A stretch of DNA of 64,000 nt. Origin: Hymenobacter pini (GTDB lineage Bacteria > Bacteroidota > Bacteroidia > Cytophagales > Hymenobacteraceae). Positions 1-7,221 of the stretch are shown here, in pieces. The stretch is taken from the NCBI RefSeq assembly GCF_020421205.1, contig NZ_JAIZZH010000001.1:806001-870000 (forward strand). The letters run 5' to 3'. Made by a program: the position numbers and the translations under genes. Under the pieces are notes generated by a model, which was not told the DNA's origin, did no database searches, and saw only the letters and a program-made list of their open reading frames with translations. Within the stretch, counting starts at the first letter, position 1. Each line of letters opens with the position of its first letter.

Positions 1-358
1 GCGTGTTGGTAAGCGCATTGGTGAAGCTGGTTTCAATGGCCAGATCCGGGCAGGCCATGCGCGTCGACATCAGCGCGCCAAACCGCAGCTGCTGCGCGGC
101 GGGCAGTTCCACCGGTCCTCTGAACCGGTTGCAGGAGGCTTGGCCTTCCGCCTGCGGCTGGTCTGGGCTGATGAGTAGGTAGAGCTCTTTGGTAGAAGTT
201 GGCTGTACCGGCTGCCCGGCAAGGGAGTGCAAAACCCACTTGGTACCGCGCAGTTCCGTGGTTGGTGCAGCTTGTGCTGAGGTGGTAGTTTCCGTGGCTG
301 GCGCGGTAGTTTGGCAGGCAGTCAGTAGCAAAAAGAAAAACGGGCTGTAACGAAGCAT
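1..358 (-). CDS. META-domain (HslJ-like) lipoprotein, C-terminus cut by window edge
   Basis: The frame is open from an ATG at 358 to the left edge, so about 119 residues are visible and the 3' end is missing. A short hydrophobic leader ends in a lipobox-like LLLTAC with Cys15, suggesting a lipoprotein. After a Thr/Ala-rich linker comes the META/HslJ signature: GTKW, then GQASCNRFRG, then FGALMSTRMACP. These match the conserved core of HslJ-type proteins, which in E. coli are linked to heat shock and novobiocin resistance. The role here is unknown. It is transcribed away from the M28 peptidase gene. The META motifs make the family call solid; the function is not established. Confidence 0.8.
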   Translation of the reverse strand, partial: MLRYSPFFFLLLTACQTTAPATETTTSAQAAPTTELRGTKWVLHSLAGQPVQPTSTKELYLLISPDQPQAEGQASCNRFRGPVELPAAQQLRFGALMSTRMACPDLAIETSFTNALTNT

Positions 359-457
359 AAGCAAGGGTGCAGGCGGGTGATAAGAGGACAAAAAATGTTG
401 ACTTTTTTGTGGCAAACAAATTGTACCGGGTAAAGAACAAAATGGTTATTTTGCGGT

Positions 458-1807
458 ATGCGAAAAATTCCCCCCTTCGTTCTGTTCCTCGCTCTGTTTG
501 CTACTCAGGTTCTTGCCCAGAAAACTCCGAAAAAGCCGGTAACGCCTCCCGCCGATGCCAGCGTGCCCCAAGCCACCGTGGAGCGCATCATCCGTACCCT
601 GGCTGCCGACGATATGCAGGGCCGCGCTACCGGCAAGCCCGGCAGCGTAAAAGCCGCTGAGTTTCTGGCGGCCGAATTCCAGCGTATCGGCCTGGAGGCG
701 TTGCCCGGTTTGCAGAGTTTCATGCAGACGTTTCCGGCCTACGAAGCCCGCACGGCCGCCGCTTTCGTCACTATCAACGGCGCAAAAGTAGCCTCTGATA
801 AAATGGTGCTAATTTCGGGTCAGCCCCACCTCAACTGGACGGAGGCCGATGAGCCAGCAGCCCGGGTGGTAACCGTGGGCCCGCAGGATAACCTGATGAA
901 GGAAATCCGCCCGCTGCTGGACCCCAAGGAAAACACCATTGTATTCATCGACCCCGTGCAGGCAGCGGCTTTCAACCGGGTAGCCGGCTACGTGAAGCAC
1001 GGTGGCCTACGGGCCGAAAAACCCGCGCCGTTTACTACCCTGCTGATTCTGGCCCCGCCAGCCGCCACGCCCCTGAAGTTTCAGGTGGCGGCTACTACCA
1101 CCATCCGCACCGTGGAGCTGCGCAACGTGGTGGGCGTGCTGCCCGGTAAGGATGCCGGCCGCGCCTCGGAGCAGGTAGTGTTCAGTGGCCACTACGACCA
1201 CCTGGGTTTCCTGCCTGCCGTGGCCGGCGACTCCATTGCCAACGGGGCCGACGATGACGCCAGCGGCACTACCGCCGTGGTGGCTTTGGCCGAGTACTTC
1301 AAGAAGAAAAACGACAACGCCCGCCCGCTGGTGTTCGTGGCTTTCACGGCCGAAGAAATTGGTGGTTTCGGAGCGCGTTACTTCTCCAAGCAGCTCGACC
1401 CCAAGAACGTGGTGGCCATGTTCAACATCGAAATGATTGGTAAGCAGGCCAAGTTCGGCCCCAACACCGCCTTCATCACCGGCTTCGACCGGTCCGACTT
1501 CGGCAAGATGCTGCAGGATAACGCTAAAGGCACGGTGTTCCGCTTCGAGCCCGACCCGTACCCCGAGCAAAACCTGTTCTACCGCTCCGACAACGCCACC
1601 CTGGCCCGCCTGGGCGTACCGGCCCACACCATCAGCACCGACCAGATTCCGACCGATAAGAAGTACCACTCGGTGGACGACGAGGTGGAAAGCCTGGACC
1701 TGCCCAACATGACGGCCGTTATTACCGCCATTGGTCGGGCCGCCGGCGGCATCATCAGCGGCCAGCAGACGCCCACCCGCATTGCGCCGGAAACGGTGAA
1801 GCAGTAG
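458..1807 (+). CDS. Secreted M28 family zinc aminopeptidase
   Basis: A 449-aa protein with a signal peptide ending near LAQ (residue 21). It carries the M28 co-catalytic two-zinc set: GHYDHLG (His245, Asp247), GADDDASG (Asp266), the catalytic pair AEE (Glu299-Glu300), NIEMIG (Glu325 where Asp is usual) and YHSVDDE (His404). M28 enzymes remove N-terminal amino acids from peptides; this one probably acts in the periplasm or outside the cell. The region at 85-190 resembles the inserted PA-like or spacer part common in this family. A strong hairpin follows the stop codon, so it appears to be a single-gene unit. The exact substrate cannot be told from sequence. Confidence 0.9.
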   Translation: MRKIPPFVLFLALFATQVLAQKTPKKPVTPPADASVPQATVERIIRTLAADDMQGRATGKPGSVKAAEFLAAEFQRIGLEALPGLQSFMQTFPAYEARTAAAFVTINGAKVASDKMVLISGQPHLNWTEADEPAARVVTVGPQDNLMKEIRPLLDPKENTIVFIDPVQAAAFNRVAGYVKHGGLRAEKPAPFTTLLILAPPAATPLKFQVAATTTIRTVELRNVVGVLPGKDAGRASEQVVFSGHYDHLGFLPAVAGDSIANGADDDASGTTAVVALAEYFKKKNDNARPLVFVAFTAEEIGGFGARYFSKQLDPKNVVAMFNIEMIGKQAKFGPNTAFITGFDRSDFGKMLQDNAKGTVFRFEPDPYPEQNLFYRSDNATLARLGVPAHTISTDQIPTDKKYHSVDDEVESLDLPNMTAVITAIGRAAGGIISGQQTPTRIAPETVKQ

Positions 1808-1836
1808 CGCGGCTCAAACGGGCCTTGGTGCTCAAA

Positions 1837-1878
1837 AACGGGGAGAAGAGTCCAGTGCACCGGACTTTTCTCCCCGTT
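1837..1878. terminator. Hairpin between the M28 gene and topB
   Basis: Arms 1837-1853 and 1862-1878 pair over 17 bp with very few mismatches, with an 8-nt loop. An A-run precedes the left arm and a weak T-run follows. It fits a (possibly bidirectional) terminator for the upstream peptidase gene. Confidence 0.55.
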
Positions 1879-1885
1879 ATCTTTG
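1878..1885 (+). promoter_or_regulatory. Candidate -7 element for topB
   Basis: TATCTTTG matches the Bacteroidota -7 consensus TAnnTTTG exactly and lies 50 bp before the topB start. No convincing -33 TTTG is visible because that position falls in the terminator stem. Confidence 0.4.
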
Positions 1886-1934
1886 TTGATTCCCTGCTGG
1901 CCCCGGCCAGTGTATTTCAACCAATCCGCTACGA

Positions 1935-4481
1935 GTGAAAGTTTGCATTGCCGAAAAGCCCAGCGTGGCCCGCGAAATTGCCCAGGTGCTGGGGGCCAAC
2001 CGCAAAATGGACGGCTACTTCGAGGGCAACGGCTACCAGGTAACCTGGACGTTCGGCCACTTCTGCCAGCTGCGCGAGCCCGAGGACTACCGCCCCGAGT
2101 GGAAGCGCTGGAGCATTCACGATTTGCCCATGCTGCCCGAGCAGTTTGGCATCAAGCTCATGCGCCGCGACGACGGCGTGGTGCGGCAGTTCAACGTGAT
2201 TAAAAACCTGCTGGCCTCCGCCGAGGAAGTCATCAACTGCGGCGACGCCGGGCAGGAAGGGGAGGTGATTCAGCGCTGGGTGCTGCTGGAGGCCAAATAC
2301 CGCAAGCCCACCAAGCGCCTCTGGATTTCCTCGCTCACCGAAGAAGCCATCCGCCAGGGCTTCCAGAACCTGCGCGAAGGTTCGGAGTTCGACTCGCTGT
2401 ACCAGGCCGGCAAGAGCCGCGCCGTGGGCGACTGGCTGCTGGGCCTGAACGCTACCCGGTTGTTCACGCTCAAGTACGCGCCCGGGCAGCGGCAGGTGCT
2501 CAGCATCGGGCGGGTGCAAACGCCCACGCTGGCGCTGTTGGTGGACCGCTACCACGAAATTCAGAACTTCCGGCCCGAGCCGTACTGGGTGCTGCGCACC
2601 GAGTACCGGGGCACGATGTTCAGCCACGTGGCCGTGGTGAAAAAAGGCAAGGACGACGACGAGCCCGACGAAAAGGCCCGCCTGAAAGCCCGCGGCTACT
2701 TCGTGACCCAGGAAGAAGCCGACGCCGCCCTGGCCCAGGTAACTGGCCAGCCCCTCACGGTAACGAACGTGGAAATCAAGAAGGCGCTGGAGAGTCCGCC
2801 CGCGCTGTTCGACCTCACCTCCCTGCAGGTGCAGTGCAACAACCAGCTGGGCCTCTCGGCCGAGGACACGCTCAAAACCGTGCAGGGCCTTTACGAGAAG
2901 AAAGTGGTGAGCTACCCCCGCGTGGATACCACCTTCCTGCCCGACGACCAGTACCCCAAAATTCCCGCCATTCTGCGCGGGTTGGGCGGCGTGCACGCGG
3001 CCCTGGCGGCCCCGCTGCTGGCGGGCGGCAAAATCCGCAAGAGCACCAAGGTATTCAACAACCAGAAGGTGACGGACCACCATGCCATCATCCCCACCGG
3101 GGCCAGCGCGGGCAGCCTGCACGGCACCGAGCAGCAGGTGTACGACATCATTGTGCGCCGCTTCCTGGCCGCATTTTACCCCGATTGCGAGGTGTCGAAC
3201 ACCACCGTGACGGCCGACGTGGCCGGGCGCACGTTCCGGGTGCGGGGCCGGCAGATTCTGAGCCCCGGCTGGCGCGAAGTGTACGGCGACCCGGAGAAGC
3301 AGCAGGCTCCTTCGGCTCCCAAAGCTGCCGGTGAAGGCGACGACGACGTGGTGAGCACCGTGCTGCCCAGCTTCCAGAAGGACGAAACCGGCCCTCACAA
3401 ACCCCGCCTCGACGCCAAGCAAACCCAGCCCCCGCGCGAATACTCGGAGGCGATGCTGCTGCGGGGCATGGAAACCGCCGGCCGCAACGTGGACGATGAG
3501 GAGCTGCGCCAGGCTATGAAGGAAAACGGCATCGGCCGCCCCTCCACCCGCGCCGCCATCATCGAAACCCTGTTCAAGCGCGGCTACATCCGCCGCGACC
3601 GGAAGAAGATTGTGCCCACACCCACCGGCGTGGAACTGATTGGGCTCATCCGCAACCCCACGCTGAAGTCGGCGGAGCTGACGGGGCAGTGGGAGCGGAA
3701 ACTGCGCCAGATTGAAGGCGGCCAGCTCGACCAGGAGCAGTTTCTGGGCGAGCTGAAGCAGCTGGTGCGCGAGATGGTGCTGGAAGTAAAGCACGACGGC
3801 TCTGGCCGCGCCGTAACAGTGGCCAATGCCGGGCAGACAGTGCCTGCCGCTGGTAAATCGGCATCTGCTCGCCCAACCCCGGCCGTTGCCGCTACGTCGG
3901 CCATGCCAGGAGCCTTGGGCCCATGTCCGGCCTGCGGTGGTGGGCACGTGTTGCGCGGAAAATCAGCATTTGGCTGCTCCCGCTGGAAGGAGGGATGCCA
4001 GTTTCGGATGCCAGTAGAGTTTGAAGGTAAGAAGTTCACCGATAAGCAGGTGGGCGACCTGCTCAAGAAAGGTCGCACGCAGGTAATGCAGGGCTTCCTG
4101 GATGATGCCGGCAACAAGTTCGGGGCTGCCATCCGGCTCACGCCCGCCCGGACGCTGGAACTGGTGCGCGCCGCCGAAAGCAAGCCCACTACCCCGCAGG
4201 ACCCCGGCCAGATACCCTGCCCGGTATGCCGCCTGGGCCAGATGCTGAAGGGCAAAAGCGCCTGGGGCTGCTCCCGCTTCCGCGAGGACTGCCAGTTCCG
4301 GGCCCCGTTCGAGTGGGGCGGCAAAACCCTCACCGACGCCCAGATGAACCAGCTCCTGCGCAAAGGCAAAACCGGCGTCATCCGCGGCTTCATCTCCAGC
4401 AAAACCGGCAACCGCTACGAAGCCGCCCTACAAGTTGGGGCCGATGGACGCATTGAGCCAGTGTTTGATAATAAGGGGTAA
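1935..4481 (+). CDS. topB: DNA topoisomerase III, type IA, with two zinc-ribbon motifs
   Basis: An 848-aa type IA topoisomerase, which relaxes or decatenates DNA through a 5'-phosphotyrosine. The N-terminal Toprim starts MKVCIAEKPS, with the acidic site GDAGQEGE near residue 105. IGRVQTPTLALL and the active-site tyrosine motif SYPRVDT follow. The C-terminus has two zinc-finger-like blocks, CPAC...CSRWKEGC and CPVC...CSRFREDC, each followed by a similar stretch of about 60 aa, so this tail is an internal duplication. The start is a GTG at 1935, chosen because the protein then begins exactly at the family's usual N-terminus. The Toprim site has DAG rather than the common DPD, a variant seen in some TopB proteins. 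Confidence 0.93.
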   Translation: MKVCIAEKPSVAREIAQVLGANRKMDGYFEGNGYQVTWTFGHFCQLREPEDYRPEWKRWSIHDLPMLPEQFGIKLMRRDDGVVRQFNVIKNLLASAEEVINCGDAGQEGEVIQRWVLLEAKYRKPTKRLWISSLTEEAIRQGFQNLREGSEFDSLYQAGKSRAVGDWLLGLNATRLFTLKYAPGQRQVLSIGRVQTPTLALLVDRYHEIQNFRPEPYWVLRTEYRGTMFSHVAVVKKGKDDDEPDEKARLKARGYFVTQEEADAALAQVTGQPLTVTNVEIKKALESPPALFDLTSLQVQCNNQLGLSAEDTLKTVQGLYEKKVVSYPRVDTTFLPDDQYPKIPAILRGLGGVHAALAAPLLAGGKIRKSTKVFNNQKVTDHHAIIPTGASAGSLHGTEQQVYDIIVRRFLAAFYPDCEVSNTTVTADVAGRTFRVRGRQILSPGWREVYGDPEKQQAPSAPKAAGEGDDDVVSTVLPSFQKDETGPHKPRLDAKQTQPPREYSEAMLLRGMETAGRNVDDEELRQAMKENGIGRPSTRAAIIETLFKRGYIRRDRKKIVPTPTGVELIGLIRNPTLKSAELTGQWERKLRQIEGGQLDQEQFLGELKQLVREMVLEVKHDGSGRAVTVANAGQTVPAAGKSASARPTPAVAATSAMPGALGPCPACGGGHVLRGKSAFGCSRWKEGCQFRMPVEFEGKKFTDKQVGDLLKKGRTQVMQGFLDDAGNKFGAAIRLTPARTLELVRAAESKPTTPQDPGQIPCPVCRLGQMLKGKSAWGCSRFREDCQFRAPFEWGGKTLTDAQMNQLLRKGKTGVIRGFISSKTGNRYEAALQVGADGRIEPVFDNKG

Positions 4482-4491
4482 GCCTTATGCT

Positions 4492-5430
4492 ATGCTGAAA
4501 ACGTGCTGCGTATTTATACTACTACTGGTTTCTAGTGTGACTGTTTTAGCTCAGGTCCAAGGGAAATTAGCCAAATTAAACTCCGATGCTGCCGTGCAGC
4601 AAGTAGTAAGGTCGCTGGATGATTACTATAAGAATTTCAAAGTAGATTTCCACCTTCGGTTCGAGGATAAGCGGGTACGAAAAATCTATCAACGAGAGAA
4701 AATCAAGGCGTGGGAGAAAGCAGATGTTGATGGAAATGGCTTGATTGATCTGCTGATAACCGGCACCCACTACGATGATGAAAGCAAAGTTATCTGCGTG
4801 TTGGACATGGGTGACAGTCTGGTACTAGAAGATTTTGGCCGACAGTTTTACCGATATTGTCCGGTAGCGCGCATTGTTTACCAAGGTGCCCAGCCGCTGA
4901 TTGTGTATGCGGACTATGATAAGCCCTTTCTAATCACGGAACCATTAGAGGAAGATGGCCGTCAGCAATTCCTGCTGACCTATCGTTTTGGAGGATTAGT
5001 TGAGTATAATTCTACTCCCACGTGCACCAAAATGGATAGTCTGCTGTATACCTCTCACTTTGCCTACCATGAGGTTGAGGAAATAGCAATTGGCATTGGA
5101 CCTCAGGATAGTGTCACCTATCATTCCTGCGAGTACCCGGTATTGGATGAGGCTAAGCAGAAGTGTGAGAATCTCACCGCTAAGCTCAATAGCCCCGCAC
5201 AACAACAGTTGAGTGAGTTGGTAAATTATCTGCAACCAGATAAGCTGAAAAGCACCTATCGAATTGGCCACAACCATGTGCCATACATTGTGCTACGTGT
5301 TAAGTATGCTGATGGACGCCGTTTGCAAGCAGATGATAATGGCGGCATAGCCTCATTTGGGTTAACTCGTCTATACACGCTACTGGAGTCTCTGCGCAAA
5401 ACACAGAACTGGGAACCACCCAAGAAATGA
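4492..5430 (+). CDS. Secreted protein of unknown function
   Basis: A 312-aa protein. I chose the ATG at 4492 because a clear signal peptide (MLKTCC... ending VLAQ) starts there and it falls just after the topB stop. An EF-hand-like acidic stretch, DVDGNGLIDLL, is seen near residue 77. I do not recognise a family. GC content is visibly lower than in the neighbouring genes, which hints at later acquisition or relaxed selection. Its stop overlaps the next start (ATGA). Confidence 0.75.
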   Translation: MLKTCCVFILLLVSSVTVLAQVQGKLAKLNSDAAVQQVVRSLDDYYKNFKVDFHLRFEDKRVRKIYQREKIKAWEKADVDGNGLIDLLITGTHYDDESKVICVLDMGDSLVLEDFGRQFYRYCPVARIVYQGAQPLIVYADYDKPFLITEPLEEDGRQQFLLTYRFGGLVEYNSTPTCTKMDSLLYTSHFAYHEVEEIAIGIGPQDSVTYHSCEYPVLDEAKQKCENLTAKLNSPAQQQLSELVNYLQPDKLKSTYRIGHNHVPYIVLRVKYADGRRLQADDNGGIASFGLTRLYTLLESLRKTQNWEPPKK

Positions 5431-5669
5431 TGATTCCCGTGCCTCCCCACCTTGGTAAAACCTTGTTCCTGCTCGGCCTGGGCCTGATGGTGCTGGGGGC
5501 GCTGCTGTGGCTGGGCGGCGGTAGCCTGCTGGGCTGGTTCGGGCGGCTGCCGGGCGATGTGCGGGTGGAGCGGCCGGGCTTCCGGCTGTACGTGCCCTGG
5601 GCGTCGATGCTGCTGGTGAGTGCGGGGCTGAGCGCGTTGCTGTGGCTGGTGCGGAAGCTGGGCGGGTAG
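5427..5669 (+). CDS. Small DUF2905-type membrane protein
   Basis: An 80-aa protein with two membrane helices separated by the loop GRLPGDVRVER, the typical signature of DUF2905 proteins. The start overlaps the preceding stop by four bases, so translation is probably coupled; the second Met is an equally possible start. Function is unknown for the whole family. Confidence 0.85.
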   Translation: MMIPVPPHLGKTLFLLGLGLMVLGALLWLGGGSLLGWFGRLPGDVRVERPGFRLYVPWASMLLVSAGLSALLWLVRKLGG

Positions 5670-5739
5670 CAGCCTGGGAGGATTGAACCGGCCAGCGGGC
5701 AGTAAATTACGCCGCCGCTACTCATTTCACCCCACACCC

Positions 5740-6828
5740 ATGACCTCAACCGACAGGCCGACTCCCGCCATAAATTCCCCTGTACCCCACTTTGCCGTGC
5801 TGGATGGCCTGCGCGGCATTGCTGCTCTGGCCGTGGTGGTGTACCATTTTATGGAAATTGTGGTGCCCGACTACGACCAGCTGTTCATTGCCCACGCCTA
5901 CCTGGCGGTAGACTTTTTCTTCTGCCTTTCCGGCTTCGTGATGGCCTGCGCTTACGATACGCGCTTAGCCAGTCTCGGCATCCTGGCGTTTTTGCGGCGG
6001 CGGCTGATTCGGCTGCACCCGCTGGTAGTGGTGGGGTCGGTGCTGGGACTGCTCACGTTCTGGCTCGACCCGTTCAGCGCGGTGTTCACCACGTACGCGT
6101 CGCGGGTGTGGCAGCTGTTTCTGGCGTCCTGCCTGCTGATTCCGTTTCCGGTGATGCCCGAGCGCACGTTCAACCTGTTTCCGCTCAACGCGCCTACCTG
6201 GTCCTTGTTTTGGGAGTACCTCGCCAACGTGGCCTATGCCGTGCTGCTGGTACGGCTGCGCCCCGGCGTGTTGCGCCTGCTCACGCTGGTAGCGGCTGGC
6301 TGGCTCGTGTATCAGGCCACCCACAACCCCAACCTGAGCATTGGCTGGGATGCCAACACGTTCTGGGGCGGGGCTGCCCGCGTCAGCTTCTCGTTTCTGA
6401 TGGGGATGGTGCTGTACCGCTCCCGCTGGATCATTCCCAACCGTCTCGGGTTCGTTGGGGTAGGCCTATTGCTGGCCGCTGGTCTGATGTTTCCCTACCG
6501 TAAAGAGGTGGCCGGGCTGACGGATATGGTGCTGGTGCTCGGGTATTTTCCGCTGCTGGTGGCACTAGGGGCCGGTACGCAGGTGGCACCTCGCTTGGCC
6601 TCAACGTGCCGGTGGTTCGGGGAGCTTTCCTACCCGCTGTACATGGTGCACTATCCCTTTGTGTGGGTGTTCCTGAGCTACATGGCTGCCGAGAAGCCCC
6701 CCATGAGCACGCTGGCCTGGCTGGTGCCGGTTTCTACACTGGTTTTGGTAGGGCTGGCCCGGGTTATATTGGTCACTGTGGATGCCCCGTTGCGGCGCTT
6801 TCTGAGCGCCCGTAATGCGGTTGTCTGA
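5740..6828 (+). CDS. Acyltransferase 3 family (OafA/YrhL-like) membrane protein
   Basis: A 362-aa multi-pass membrane protein with the acyltransferase 3 hallmarks LDGLRGIAALAVVVYHF (catalytic His), DFFFCLSGFVMA and RRRLIRLHPL. Such enzymes move acetyl or other acyl groups from the cytosol to surface sugars or lipids. The ATG at 5740 was preferred over an upstream TTG because the family motif begins about 20 residues later. The acceptor cannot be predicted, and no glycan-synthesis genes adjoin it. Confidence 0.88.
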   Translation: MTSTDRPTPAINSPVPHFAVLDGLRGIAALAVVVYHFMEIVVPDYDQLFIAHAYLAVDFFFCLSGFVMACAYDTRLASLGILAFLRRRLIRLHPLVVVGSVLGLLTFWLDPFSAVFTTYASRVWQLFLASCLLIPFPVMPERTFNLFPLNAPTWSLFWEYLANVAYAVLLVRLRPGVLRLLTLVAAGWLVYQATHNPNLSIGWDANTFWGGAARVSFSFLMGMVLYRSRWIIPNRLGFVGVGLLLAAGLMFPYRKEVAGLTDMVLVLGYFPLLVALGAGTQVAPRLASTCRWFGELSYPLYMVHYPFVWVFLSYMAAEKPPMSTLAWLVPVSTLVLVGLARVILVTVDAPLRRFLSARNAVV

Positions 6829-7065
6829 TGGGTAGCCGATGGTAGAGCAAATTGCTCGGTAGGTGAGCTATCCGTATAGGATGGATACAGTGCGCGCAAC
6901 ATGCATACATAAAGTACCGGGTCTGGAACAGAGTTCTACTGATGCTCATAATGCAAATGCCTTCATCATCAGCAGATGCAAATACTGGGCACTAAGGCGG
7001 CTGCGCCCAGCCTTTGGAACCGGGGTGAGTACCTAAGTTGCCATTTCCGGCAACGTGCCCGATAA

Positions 7066-7077
7066 CGTTTGCGCAAA
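7066..7077 (+). promoter_or_regulatory. LacI-type operator box upstream of the CE12-GH28 gene
   Basis: CGTTTGCGCAAA is a near-palindrome centred on CG, as in LacI-family operators. The same core precedes susC (12959) and, with changes, uxaC (24391) and kdgK (26019). A LacI-family gene lies in the locus. Confidence 0.6.
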
Positions 7078-7117
7078 AAATAGCCGGCTAAGGAGCAGAC
7101 GGGGCCAACTATTCCGC

Positions 7118-7127
7118 TAACCTTAAC
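7118..7127 (+). promoter_or_regulatory. Candidate promoter core TAACCTTAAC
   Basis: The decamer is identical to one at 13011-13020 before susC, and both lie exactly 52 bp from the start of their LacI-type box. It is only a loose match to the Bacteroidota -7 consensus. Confidence 0.4.
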
Positions 7128-7221
7128 GACTATTCAGCACTCACTCACCAGCCCGGCTTCCCGGAAAACTACTGTTTGTGCGCTGCCTTTCGTTCTACGC
7201 TCCTTCCCATTCCCGCCCGAT

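Larger units (their letters stand above)
6829..7221 (+). other. Intergenic region before the pectin locus
   Basis: These 393 bp hold no convincing gene. The right half carries the LacI-type box (7066-7077) and a promoter-like TAACCTTAAC (7118-7127) serving the CE12-GH28 gene. A small hairpin TTGCC/GGCAA lies near 7037-7052. Confidence 0.6.

Noticed and set aside
33-440. 135-codon - strand ORF at the left edge
   Set aside because: The META-domain frame (1-358) overlaps it in another frame and has a lipobox and family motifs, so the 135-codon frame is a shadow.
1929-3947. Long - strand ORF of 672 codons opposite topB
   Set aside because: It is a GC-rich shadow of topB with low-complexity His/Gly/Val composition and no family motif; the same holds for the long antisense frames at 7981-9873 and 13216-15270.
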